DNA from: Fibrobacter sp. UWR3 | GTDB lineage: Bacteria; Fibrobacterota; Fibrobacteria; Fibrobacterales; Fibrobacteraceae | Length of the DNA stretch: 64,000 nucleotides | Assembly (NCBI RefSeq): GCF_900143055.1 | Contig: NZ_FRCW01000006.1 | Span: 124,001 to 188,000, forward strand | Direction: 5' to 3' | Shown: piece by piece, positions 51,501-59,712 of the stretch | Numbering within the stretch: position 1 is the stretch's first letter | Layout: every line of letters starts with the position of its first letter | Program-made: the position numbers and the translations under genes | The notes under the pieces: model-generated | The model's input: only the letters and a program-made list of their open reading frames with translations | Databases searched by the model: none | What the model was told of the DNA's origin: nothing

Positions 51501-51638
51501 TCATTCCTTAATGTGTCCGCACTTGTCGCAGGTAAGCTTGTAGCTGTTGTCGGGGTCGACAACCATCACGCCGTCGCATCCCGGCACTTCGCACGGGAGT
51601 TCTCCCGGCATCACTTCGCGGTAAGTTTCCTTATCCAT
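51501..51638 (-). CDS. small zinc-ribbon-like protein
   Basis: A 45-residue protein, MDKETYREVMPGELPCEVPGCDGVMVVDPDNSYKLTCDKCGHIKE, with two Cys pairs (CEVPGC and CDKC) that could bind one zinc ion. GTGAGG 9-14 nt upstream supports the ATG at 51638; the longer frame (51704) runs into a palindromic repeat. No function known; too short for a definite family. Confidence 0.7.
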   Translation of the reverse strand: MDKETYREVMPGELPCEVPGCDGVMVVDPDNSYKLTCDKCGHIKE

Positions 51639-51654
51639 TTTACAATTCCTCACT

Positions 51655-51698
51655 AGATTCTTCGACTTCACGCCTGCGGCGTTTCGCTCAGAATGACA
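51655..51698. repeat. ATTCTTCGACTnCA...CTCAGAATGACAC repeat
   Basis: GATTCTTCGACTTCACGCCTGCGGCGTTTCGCTCAGAATGACAC lies between the zinc-ribbon and rfbD genes, with its end only 5 nt before the Shine-Dalgarno of the small gene. Arms ATTCT/AGAAT. Confidence 0.65.
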
Positions 51699-51706
51699 CA
51701 ACAAAC

Positions 51707-52621
51707 CTACGCTTCAATTTCCTTCAGGTAACGAGCGAGGGCATCTTGCCACGTGGGGAGCGGTTTGAATCCGGCTTCCACGAGTTTACTCTTGTCCAAG
51801 CGGCTGTTGAACGGGCGCGCCGCCTTGCTGAGGCCGTATTCGGCTGTAGTCACCGGAACAACCTTCGTCGCAAGCCCAGCCTGCCTGTAGATTTCGCAGG
51901 TAAAGTCGTACCAGCTGATGAACCCGCCCTCGTTCGTGGCATGGTAATAGCCGTACTTTTCGGTCTCGTTCATGTCGATAAGCAGGCGCGAAAGGTCGAG
52001 CGTGTAGGTAGGCGTGCCAATTTGGTCGTTCACCACGCGCACGGTATCGTGGGTCTTACCCACGTTGAGCATCGTCTTGATGAAGTTCTTGCCATTGAGA
52101 CCGAACACCCAGGCGATACGCACAATAAAGTACTTCTCCAAGGTTCCGCTCACGGCAAGTTCGCCCTCGAGCTTTGTCTGGCCGTAAACGTTCAGGGGCT
52201 TGTAATCCTTGCAGTCGGGCTTCCAAGGTTCCGTTCCCTGGCCATCAAACACGTAGTCCGTGCTGATGTAGGTCATCTTGCAGCCGAGTTTCTTGCAGAC
52301 ATTCGCGATGTTCTGCGTACCGCCAGCGTTCACCGCACGGACCTTCGCCACGTTCGCATCGTCCTCGGCCATGTCCACAGCCGTCCATGCGGCACAGTGA
52401 ATCACCGCATCCGGGTTCACTTCCGAAATTGCCTTCTCGACAGCCGCAGCATCCGTAATGTCGAGCTGCACGTAAGGCATCGTCGTCACGGCAGAACCGT
52501 CGGCAACTCCGCTATAGGCCGGAGCCATGTCAGAGCCCACGCCCGTATGGCCACGCTTCGCAAGTTCATTCATCACGTCGTGGCCCAGCTGGCCACCCAC
52601 ACCTGTCACAAAGAATTTCAT
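51707..52621 (-). CDS. rfbD: dTDP-4-dehydrorhamnose reductase
   Basis: Reduces dTDP-4-dehydrorhamnose to dTDP-L-rhamnose, the donor for cell-surface rhamnose. The 304 residues show the Rossmann motif VTGVGGQLGHDVM, NPDAVIHCAAWTAVDMAEDD, YISTDYVFDG, YGQTKLEGE (YxxxK), RIAWVFGLNGKNF, and VNDQIGTPTYT. Length typical (about 290-300). No rfbABC genes are nearby. It follows the small zinc-ribbon region. Confidence 0.95.
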   Translation of the reverse strand: MKFFVTGVGGQLGHDVMNELAKRGHTGVGSDMAPAYSGVADGSAVTTMPYVQLDITDAAAVEKAISEVNPDAVIHCAAWTAVDMAEDDANVAKVRAVNAGGTQNIANVCKKLGCKMTYISTDYVFDGQGTEPWKPDCKDYKPLNVYGQTKLEGELAVSGTLEKYFIVRIAWVFGLNGKNFIKTMLNVGKTHDTVRVVNDQIGTPTYTLDLSRLLIDMNETEKYGYYHATNEGGFISWYDFTCEIYRQAGLATKVVPVTTAEYGLSKAARPFNSRLDKSKLVEAGFKPLPTWQDALARYLKEIEA

Positions 52622-52657
52622 AGTAAAACCTCTAGGGAGAATATAGAAAATCTATCC

Positions 52658-53488
52658 CTAGCCAAGCACGAACTTCTCGATAACCTCGGTGATTCCCGAA
52701 TGGTTGTTGTCGTTAACCGTCACGTAGTCGGCAACGTCTTTAGCCACCTGCGAGGCGTTCGCCATCGCGACACCGGTACCTGCCGCCTCTATCATCGGGC
52801 AATCGTTTTCTTCGTCGCCCACCGCAATCGTATCGGCAACCGGCACCTTGTAGAAGTCGGCCATAAAGCGTACCGCGGCTCCCTTGTTGCTTAGCATGTG
52901 CGAAAACTCGAGCATCTCGGGCTTGCTGAACACGTCGAAGAGCTTGCCCTCGGTGGTCTTGCGCATCTCGGTGCGGAAATCCACGAGGCCAGAATGTTCG
53001 AAGGGCGTAATGATGTTCACCTTGATGGGCGGTTTCACCACGACGTTCACAAACTCGCCGTAATAATCGCGGATATCCTTTACGACAACGTAATCCATCT
53101 TCATCAGGCGGCAATACGTCTTGAGCTGTTCCGTCTCGTATTCCGAAACAACAAGGTCGCCCGAGTAGGTGTGTGCGTGCATCCCGCGGGCGTGAGCGGC
53201 ATCCATGATGGCCTTGACCTCGTCGACGGGAATGTACCGCGTGAGAATCGGTTTCTTTTCGCCGCAATCGTAAATGAGCCCGCCGTTGAAACTCACGAGG
53301 AAAAATCCAGGTTCCAGGAACCCGTACTGCTCCGCCAATTGCTTCACGCTCGTGAGCGGCCGGCCCGTAGTCATCACGAACTTGTGGCCCGCATCGATCA
53401 TCGCGCGGATAGAGCGCATATCGGTTTCCGAGATGCGCTTGTCGTCGGTCAGGAGCGTACCGTCAAGGTCCGTGAACAGGATTTTCAT
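52658..53488 (-). CDS. Cof-type HAD phosphatase
   Basis: A 276-residue HAD hydrolase of the Cof subfamily (IIB): FTDLDGTLLTDDKRIS with the nucleophile Asp, MTTGRPL, C-terminal KGAAVRFMADFY and VGDEENDCPMIEAAGTGVAMANA. These dephosphorylate sugar phosphates or FMN; the substrate is unknown. ATG 53488 begins the family-typical MKILFTDLDGT; TATATT at 53497-53502 is 8 nt upstream and there is no Shine-Dalgarno. Confidence 0.92.
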   Translation of the reverse strand: MKILFTDLDGTLLTDDKRISETDMRSIRAMIDAGHKFVMTTGRPLTSVKQLAEQYGFLEPGFFLVSFNGGLIYDCGEKKPILTRYIPVDEVKAIMDAAHARGMHAHTYSGDLVVSEYETEQLKTYCRLMKMDYVVVKDIRDYYGEFVNVVVKPPIKVNIITPFEHSGLVDFRTEMRKTTEGKLFDVFSKPEMLEFSHMLSNKGAAVRFMADFYKVPVADTIAVGDEENDCPMIEAAGTGVAMANASQVAKDVADYVTVNDNNHSGITEVIEKFVLG

Positions 53489-53505
53489 CGCGGGCAAATA
53501 TAGAA

Positions 53506-54375
53506 TTAGTCCTTCACGCAACGGACGGAGAACCCGATATCTTTATAGTGAAAATACGGATGCACATACTCATAAGCATAGCCCAAGTAAATCGAGTACG
53601 CATTTTTTTCAGCATATTCTATAGAAGTCCAGAAGTGCAACTCCTTACCCTTTGCTTGAAATTTTCCAAATTCGTGGGAACGACTTCCTGCAGGAATAGC
53701 CGTGAAGCCGAATTCATCCGTTCCGTTGCCACTCTCATACCACCCGGACGTAGACTTGAGTTTTGTGCAGGCGGTCGATATACCCCCGACTGCAGCGGCC
53801 AATGTTTCCCATTCCGCTTTGCTCGGCAAGTGCCATCCCTCGGGGCATATACCACGCACAGGGTCAGTCGGCGAGCATGTCGAGCCATAACCACAACCCT
53901 TGCCGCTCGAACTCCAGGTGCCTACGCTGTCCATGGCAGCCGCCCAAGTATATAAGCGACCGTAATCGGAGCAATTCTTTGCAGCATTATCGTAGCACCA
54001 GCTAGTTGAATCAGAGCGGTTGAAGCCAAAGTCATAGGGAACGTCAGTGTACGCATAGTTGAGGTTCTCCGCCATCCATACCTGGTCACCAATTTTCACT
54101 ATCCTGTAGGTCTGGCCGTCACGGTCATCCTTAATGCAGTTCTTGTCTGTTTCGACATTACACTGATTCTTTTTATCTTCAGAACCCGACGATTTCGCCG
54201 AGCTGCTGGACTTGACTGAAGAAGACGAATCTCCCGAAGGCTTCGTCGCGAAATCGCTGTCATCGTCGCTACAGGCGACAAAGAAAAACGCCAAGAAAAG
54301 TGCAAATGCAAAATGTATGGATCCTCGCCTTCGCGAGGATGACAACAGTCCAGGATGACACCATAAATTTGTCAT
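53506..54375 (-). CDS. FISUMP-domain lipoprotein with repeat-encoded n-region
   Basis: A 289-residue lipoprotein with one FISUMP domain (about 85-288; DDRDGQTYRIVKIG, WMAENLNYAY, GRLYTWAAAMDS, RGICPEGWHLPS, SVRCVKD) after a short Ser-rich linker. The lipobox is FVAC then SDDDSD. The signal-peptide n-region (LSSSRRRGS) is encoded by a REP-like palindrome (54319-54343), giving the arginines it needs. GGAGG 4 nt before ATG 54375 fixes the start. Downstream HAD gene begins 18 nt after its stop. Confidence 0.9.
   Translation of the reverse strand: MTNLWCHPGLLSSSRRRGSIHFAFALFLAFFFVACSDDDSDFATKPSGDSSSSVKSSSSAKSSGSEDKKNQCNVETDKNCIKDDRDGQTYRIVKIGDQVWMAENLNYAYTDVPYDFGFNRSDSTSWCYDNAAKNCSDYGRLYTWAAAMDSVGTWSSSGKGCGYGSTCSPTDPVRGICPEGWHLPSKAEWETLAAAVGGISTACTKLKSTSGWYESGNGTDEFGFTAIPAGSRSHEFGKFQAKGKELHFWTSIEYAEKNAYSIYLGYAYEYVHPYFHYKDIGFSVRCVKD
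54319..54343. repeat. REP-like palindrome in a signal-peptide n-region
   Basis: GGATCCTCGCCTTCGCGAGGATGAC lies between the start codon and the hydrophobic core of the FISUMP lipoprotein, encoding SSSRRRGS. Confidence 0.85.
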
Positions 54376-54432
54376 ATTTCCTCCTATTATATTTCAAAAA
54401 TATAATAAAGAGGAATTTAGAGTCAAGAGCAA

Positions 54433-56802
54433 TCAGAAAAACATATCTCCAAAGCGGACGATGACGCCGGCAAACACGACGCTCACCATGGTCATGAGCT
54501 TGATGAGGATGTTGAGCGAGGGACCCGCGGTATCCTTGAACGGGTCGCCCACGGTATCGCCCACCACGGCAGCCTTGTGCGTATCGGAGCCCTTGCCGCC
54601 GTAGTTGCCCTTCTCGACAAACTTCTTCGCGTTATCCCAGGCGCCACCCGAGTTGTTAAGCATGGTGGCAAGCGCAAACCCGCTCGCAAGCCCGCCGGCC
54701 AACAGCCCGAACACGCCCGCTACACCCATGAATAGGCCCACCAGCACGGGCACGATCACCGCAAGAATAGACGGCACGATCATCTCGTGCTGGGCACCCG
54801 TCGTCGAGATATCCACGCAGCGCGCGTAGTTCGGCTCGGCGGTGCCCTCCATGATTCCCGGAATCTCGCGGAACTGGCGGCGTACCTCCTCCACCATAGC
54901 ACTTGCAGCACGCCCCACCGCCTTGATGGTGAGCGCACAGAACACGAACGTCATCATCGCGCCGATAAACAGTCCGCCGAGCAGCATGGGGTTCATCAGG
55001 TTCAGGTTGTATATCTGCATGAAGTCCGCGTAATTTACCTTGCTCGCGACCATACCGAGCAGGTCGCCGTTCTCGGCAATCGCACGCGTGCCGCCATCCA
55101 GGAACTTGACGCCAGCGACACCCGAAAGCGCATTCGCAAGGTCGCTCGCGCCGTTCGCAAACGCGACGGAACCTACCTTCCACACGCCCTCCGCAGAGGT
55201 CGCGAGGTGCCCGAGCCAAATCTTCACTTCTTCCACATACGAGGCGAGCAAAGCCATTGCGGTAAGGGCGGCAGAACCAATCGCGAATCCCTTGCCCGTC
55301 GCGGCGGTAGTGTTCCCGAGCATATCGAGTTCGTCGGTACGGGCGCGCACTTCGGGGTCGAGGCCCGCCATCTCGGCGTTGCCGCCCGCGTTGTCGGCAA
55401 TCGGCCCGAAGGCATCGGTCGCAAGCGTAATGCCGAGCGTGCTGAGCATACCCACCGCGGCAAAGCCCACGCCGTAGAGGCCCATCGCCATGTTGTCAAA
55501 ACCACCGGAGCAGCCAAACGAGAAGATGATACCCACCACAATCGTTACCACCGGGAGCCCCGTGGAGAACATGCCCACAGATATGCCGTCGATAATCGTG
55601 GTCGCAGCCCCGAGCTTCGCCTGGCCCGCAATGCCACGCGTGGGCTTGTACGCATCGGAGGTGTAGTACTCGGTAAACTGCCCGATCAGGATTCCCGCGG
55701 CAAGGCCCGAAAGCACGGAGCCGAATATGCCCATCGAGATGAAGTCGAGTTTCACGAGCACGAGGAGCGCCACGAGGATAAGCACCGAGGAGCCGAGCGT
55801 ACCCGTAAGGAGCGAACGCAACAGCGACTTCGTGTCGGCGGTTTCCTTCGTGCGCACCGCAAAAATCCCCACGAGGGAAAGGACAATCCCGATTGCCGCC
55901 ACCACCATCGGGGCGATTACGAGCTTCATACCGCCCATCGGGAGGGCCGCCCCGAGGGCAGCCGTCGAGAGTATGGACCCGCAGTAAGATTCGTAGAGGT
56001 CGGCGCCCATCCCGGCGACATCCCCCACGTTGTCACCGACGTTATCCGCAATGGTCGCCGGGTTGCGCGGGTCATCCTCGGGGATGCCCGCCTCGACCTT
56101 GCCCACAAGGTCGGCGCCGACATCGGCCGCCTTCGTGTAAATGCCTCCACCCACGCGGGCGAACAGCGCCTGCAGGGAAGCGCCCATCCCGAAGGTGAGC
56201 ATGGTTGTGGTGATTTCCACCATCTTCGCATGCGCCCATTCTGCGTTATTCACCATATCGGCGCTCCAGGCCCCGAGCGAGAGCTTTGTGGCCACATCGG
56301 CGCCGAAATTCCACACGTTGTTGTCGTAGATGTAGTTGAGCGCAAAGAACCAGGCCGAAATATCGAGCAGGCCGAAACCCACCACCACGAGCCCCATCAC
56401 AGCACCGCTCCGGAAGGCGATGACAAGCCCGCGGTTCAGGCTGCTGATGGCGCCATTCGCCGTACGGGAACTCGCGTATGTCGCGGTCTTCATGCCCAAA
56501 AAGCCACAAAGCCCGCTGAAGAAGCCGCCCGTAAGGAAGGCCACCGGCACGAACGGGTTCTGGATGCCCATGACGGCAAGCACCACGAATACCACGAAAA
56601 GCACGGCAAATACGATGGAGACCGTCTTGTATTGCCGCCGCAGGTAGGCGAATGCACCCACGCGCACGAAATGCGCAATCGCCTTCATCTTGCGGGTGCC
56701 GTCGGGTTGCCGCTTCATGAAGCGGTAGAAGAATAACGCCATGGCGAGCGCAATCAACGCTGCAACCGGAACCAAATACCAATAGCATGGAATAGTAAGC
56801 AT
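54433..56802 (-). CDS. hppA: membrane-bound ion-translocating pyrophosphatase
   Basis: Couples pyrophosphate hydrolysis to H+ or Na+ export across the inner membrane. The 789 residues have about 16 spans and the active-site motifs KAADVGADLVGKVEAGIPEDDPRNPATIADNVGDNVGDVAGMGADL and, C-terminally, GGAWDNAKKFVEKG... and KAAVVGDTVGDPFKDTAGPSLN. LGNTTAATGKGF carries Ala where K+-independent enzymes usually have Lys, suggesting the K+-dependent subfamily. ATG 56802 has GAGG upstream; the frame's 11 extra residues are unlikely. Na+ versus H+ specificity not decided. Confidence 0.95.
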   Translation of the reverse strand: MLTIPCYWYLVPVAALIALAMALFFYRFMKRQPDGTRKMKAIAHFVRVGAFAYLRRQYKTVSIVFAVLFVVFVVLAVMGIQNPFVPVAFLTGGFFSGLCGFLGMKTATYASSRTANGAISSLNRGLVIAFRSGAVMGLVVVGFGLLDISAWFFALNYIYDNNVWNFGADVATKLSLGAWSADMVNNAEWAHAKMVEITTTMLTFGMGASLQALFARVGGGIYTKAADVGADLVGKVEAGIPEDDPRNPATIADNVGDNVGDVAGMGADLYESYCGSILSTAALGAALPMGGMKLVIAPMVVAAIGIVLSLVGIFAVRTKETADTKSLLRSLLTGTLGSSVLILVALLVLVKLDFISMGIFGSVLSGLAAGILIGQFTEYYTSDAYKPTRGIAGQAKLGAATTIIDGISVGMFSTGLPVVTIVVGIIFSFGCSGGFDNMAMGLYGVGFAAVGMLSTLGITLATDAFGPIADNAGGNAEMAGLDPEVRARTDELDMLGNTTAATGKGFAIGSAALTAMALLASYVEEVKIWLGHLATSAEGVWKVGSVAFANGASDLANALSGVAGVKFLDGGTRAIAENGDLLGMVASKVNYADFMQIYNLNLMNPMLLGGLFIGAMMTFVFCALTIKAVGRAASAMVEEVRRQFREIPGIMEGTAEPNYARCVDISTTGAQHEMIVPSILAVIVPVLVGLFMGVAGVFGLLAGGLASGFALATMLNNSGGAWDNAKKFVEKGNYGGKGSDTHKAAVVGDTVGDPFKDTAGPSLNILIKLMTMVSVVFAGVIVRFGDMFF

Positions 56803-56905
56803 AGAGACCTCTTTTTTACTAGACCTGGCCGGCATCCGACGACCTTATAAAGAAATCTATACCCAAAAGAGCCGAAAAGGACTATTTTTTTTAAATTTTC
56901 CCTCC

Positions 56906-57688
56906 ATGTTGGAAAGCCTCAACCTCCATTTCGCGTTCTACGACTGGCTGCTCGTGTTCATGGTGACCGCATTGGGCGTTTTCAGCGCCTACACCAAGGA
57001 CCCGCAACTCAAGGCCGTAGCCGCCACCATCCCCATCCCCTGCGGGTTCGCCTACATAGCCGTCGGGCTCCCGATGGGGGCCGCAAACGCCATTTCGGGG
57101 TTTATGTGCTTTCTCTACGTGCATATCGTGCGAATCCTCCACTACAAGGTCAAAATCCCGATTATTCCCTCCATCGCGCTCGGACTCGCCTTCTTTGTCG
57201 CCCTCGGCACCTTCCTCATGCCTATCGTCCCCGATACCGAGGCCATGTTCCTCGGGGTATGCGCATTTGATTTCATCGTAGGAGTAATCTTCTTTCAAAA
57301 GCAGAAGTACAAGTCCGGCGTACGCTACAAGACCCCGCTCCCCGTGTACATCAAGGCCCCAGCCATCGCGGGTGTCGTCTCGGGCCTCATGGTCATCAAG
57401 CACCTCATGGGCGGTTTTTGCACGAGTTTTCCGATGATGAACTCCATCGTGAGCTACGAGAGCCGCTACTCCTTGGGCGACCAGTGCAGGCAGCTCCCGC
57501 TGTTCCTCATCGCGGGCCCCATCATGTTTATCGAGATGCGCTACCTCGAAATATACCTCCACCTGAACCACTGGATAGTGCTCCTGTGCGGGTACGCCCT
57601 GTTCGCGTGCATCTACTGGCCGCTGAACCAGGAACTCAAGCGCCGCAACGAGCGCGCCGACGCATCGTATTCGGGCGAAAAGAAGTGA
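56906..57688 (+). CDS. multi-span membrane protein of unknown function
   Basis: A 260-residue, very hydrophobic protein with seven to eight predicted spans (first YDWLLVFMVTALGVFSAYT, later AGVVSGLMVIKHLMGG, IVLLCGYALFACIYWPL) and a polar C-terminus (ELKRRNERADASYSGEKK). No motif or family recognised. It diverges from hppA. No clear Shine-Dalgarno; TTTCCCTCC precedes ATG 56906. Possibly a transporter or integral enzyme. Confidence 0.7.
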   Translation: MLESLNLHFAFYDWLLVFMVTALGVFSAYTKDPQLKAVAATIPIPCGFAYIAVGLPMGAANAISGFMCFLYVHIVRILHYKVKIPIIPSIALGLAFFVALGTFLMPIVPDTEAMFLGVCAFDFIVGVIFFQKQKYKSGVRYKTPLPVYIKAPAIAGVVSGLMVIKHLMGGFCTSFPMMNSIVSYESRYSLGDQCRQLPLFLIAGPIMFIEMRYLEIYLHLNHWIVLLCGYALFACIYWPLNQELKRRNERADASYSGEKK

Positions 57689-57736
57689 AAATTGCCACAA
57701 AAGGGCGTTTTAGGGCACCTTTTGCCAAATTTTTAC

Positions 57737-57765
57737 TTGTAAATCGGGGTAGAATAAATTAGATA
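57737..57765 (+). promoter_or_regulatory. promoter of the histidine-phosphatase lipoprotein
   Basis: TTGTAA (57737-57742), 17-bp spacer, TAGATA (57760-57765), then 7 nt to ATG 57773 with no Shine-Dalgarno. Same geometry as the leuA leader and TIGR02147 promoters. Confidence 0.5.
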
Positions 57766-57772
57766 TAGAATT

Positions 57773-58885
57773 ATGAAAAAATTAGCAGTTCTCCCCATTT
57801 CCCTGTTTGCTGCACTCGCCCTCACCGCCTGCGGTGACGACAGTTCCAGCGGTCCCGACAACACGCCCCCGAGTTCCGGCATCGAGCAGCCGGGTTCATC
57901 CGACGGTACCGACCCCACGTCCTCTGCAGGGCCGGAGGGAACTCTCCCCGGCACGTCTTCCGACGGCATTGAACTTTCTTCCTCCAGCATCGCACCGGTC
58001 GACCCGGGCACGACATCTAGCGGAAGCACCACGCCGACGGTAGAATTCACGACCGAAGCGGTCGCGCTTCCGGACATGGGCTGCGTCACCGAACCCGTAA
58101 CCTTCGGTTCGGGCGTAAAGGTCACCTGCAACGGTGAATTTGCGGGCAACATCCTCGACGACAGCGACACCTCCCCGTTCGACCCGAACGCGGCCGCCTA
58201 CACGAGCTTCGTCAGCATCAAGAAGGTGTTTGCCGCGCTACAGCCCACCGACAAGGCAGTGTTCATCCTGCGCCACGCCCACCGCACGGCCAGCACCGAC
58301 GTGGACGGAGTCCTTACCGGACTCGGTTACGAACAGGCTATTTCTGTCGGCAAGCAGATTGCAAGCACCGAAGACGTGAAATACTGGCATTCCGAAATCC
58401 CGCGCACGCAGCAGACCTGCATGGCAATAGCCCAGGGTCGCGGGCAGACAACATTCTCGCACATGGCCCTCAAGGACCTGAACGGAGGCTGGTTCGAGAA
58501 GGATCACGCAAAGATTGAGGAATACAACGCGACTGTTTCAAGCAGCTACGACGTCGTTTCTCGCTGGGCGTACAACGAATACCCTGACCCGACCGTAAAC
58601 TACGACGAAGGATTCTACGACCTCATGGAACGCGGCACCCAGTTCATGAACGAGATCATCATCGCCCAGGTCGCCGCACAGAGCCGCATCAGTGTCGTGG
58701 TCTCGCACGACCAGATGCTCTACCCGCTCACGATTTTCGCAACGAGCAGGCTCCTGGAAATGAAGCACCACGAAGACAAGAGCTGGCTCAACTTCCTCGC
58801 GGGCGTCGCCGTGATTATCCACGCCGACGGTTCCGTCAAGTACGTGCCGGTCATGGGGCTTGACGAAGGTACGGTGCAGTCGTAG
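57773..58885 (+). CDS. lipoprotein of the histidine-phosphatase superfamily
   Basis: A 370-residue lipoprotein: signal peptide to LTAC, then GDDSSSG and a Ser/Pro/Gly-rich linker (to about residue 85), followed by a domain with the phosphohistidine motif ILRHAHR (family RHG), TGLGYEQAISVGKQ, SEIPRTQQTC and a second catalytic-type His in VVVSHDQM. A secreted acid phosphatase/phosphoglycerate-mutase-like role is plausible; the substrate is unknown. trmO begins 12 nt after its stop, so the two may be cotranscribed. Confidence 0.85.
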   Translation: MKKLAVLPISLFAALALTACGDDSSSGPDNTPPSSGIEQPGSSDGTDPTSSAGPEGTLPGTSSDGIELSSSSIAPVDPGTTSSGSTTPTVEFTTEAVALPDMGCVTEPVTFGSGVKVTCNGEFAGNILDDSDTSPFDPNAAAYTSFVSIKKVFAALQPTDKAVFILRHAHRTASTDVDGVLTGLGYEQAISVGKQIASTEDVKYWHSEIPRTQQTCMAIAQGRGQTTFSHMALKDLNGGWFEKDHAKIEEYNATVSSSYDVVSRWAYNEYPDPTVNYDEGFYDLMERGTQFMNEIIIAQVAAQSRISVVVSHDQMLYPLTIFATSRLLEMKHHEDKSWLNFLAGVAVIIHADGSVKYVPVMGLDEGTVQS

Positions 58886-58897
58886 GCCATTCCGGGC

Positions 58898-59581
58898 ATG
58901 GACAGCCTGAACCTCAAGATAATCGCACGCATCAAGAGCGACTTTCCCGAAAAATTCGGGATACCCAGGCAGAGCGGGCTTGCACCCGCCCTGCATTCTG
59001 TTATACGGTTCGAACCCGAATTCAGGAACACGGACGCGCTCCGCGGGCTGGAGGGATTTAGCCACCTGTGGCTCCTCTGGATTTTTTCGGAGAACATGCG
59101 CGAAACCTGGAAGCCGACAGTGCGCCCGCCGCGCCTCGGCGGGAATACGCGACTCGGGGTGTTCGCCACCCGCAGTAGCTTCAGGCCGAACCCGATTGCG
59201 ATGAGTTGCGTAAAAATCGAAGAAATCCGCCTTGAGGGAAACGACGGTCCCGAGATTGTCGTGAGCGGCGCCGACCTGATGGACGGAACCCCCATCGTAG
59301 ACATCAAGCCCTACCTGCCCTACGCGGACTCTGTCCCGAATGCGGCGGGCGGCTTTGCAGAAAGCAGGCGCTACGACAACCTGCAGGTAGAAATCGCACC
59401 GGAGATTCTCGGGCACATTCCCGGAGACAAGCGGGATGCGCTCATCCAGGTTCTGGAACAGGACCCGCGGCCCCACTACCACGACGACCCCGAACGCATC
59501 TATGGGATTGCGTTCGCCGGAATGAACGTGAAATTCAAGGTAGCAGGCAAAGTGCTGACCGTAACCGGAATCGACAAATAA
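58898..59581 (+). CDS. trmO: tRNA (adenine-N6) methyltransferase TrmO-like
   Basis: The TsaA/TrmO fold methylates N6 of t6A37 in tRNA-Thr. The 227 residues show RIKSDFPEKFGIPRQSGLAP, LRGLEGFSHLWLLWIF, TVRPPRLGGNTRLGVFATRSSFRPNPIAMSCVKIE, and DLMDGTPIVDIKPYLPYADS, with C-terminal PHYHDDPERIYGIAFAGMNVKF. Fully typical. No Shine-Dalgarno. It probably shares the upstream promoter. Confidence 0.95.
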   Translation: MDSLNLKIIARIKSDFPEKFGIPRQSGLAPALHSVIRFEPEFRNTDALRGLEGFSHLWLLWIFSENMRETWKPTVRPPRLGGNTRLGVFATRSSFRPNPIAMSCVKIEEIRLEGNDGPEIVVSGADLMDGTPIVDIKPYLPYADSVPNAAGGFAESRRYDNLQVEIAPEILGHIPGDKRDALIQVLEQDPRPHYHDDPERIYGIAFAGMNVKFKVAGKVLTVTGIDK

Positions 59582-59712
59582 AAAGCCCCGAGGCTTGCGC
59601 CCCGGGACCTACTCGAACACTACCCTATCACTCCATTCCAAGCCAAACCCAAGGTTGCCTCCTAACCGGTTTTTCCTTGTTTGCGATTAGAGTTCGCGTT
59701 CCAGTATTCTAA

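Noticed and set aside
54787-56736. 649-codon open frame antisense to hppA
   Set aside because: Rich in Arg/His/Glu with no motif, and fully covered by the strongly conserved pyrophosphatase gene.
59582-59640. Terminator after trmO
   Set aside because: AAAAGCCCCGAGGCTTGCGCC and CCCGGGACC do not make a clean stem and there is no T-run.
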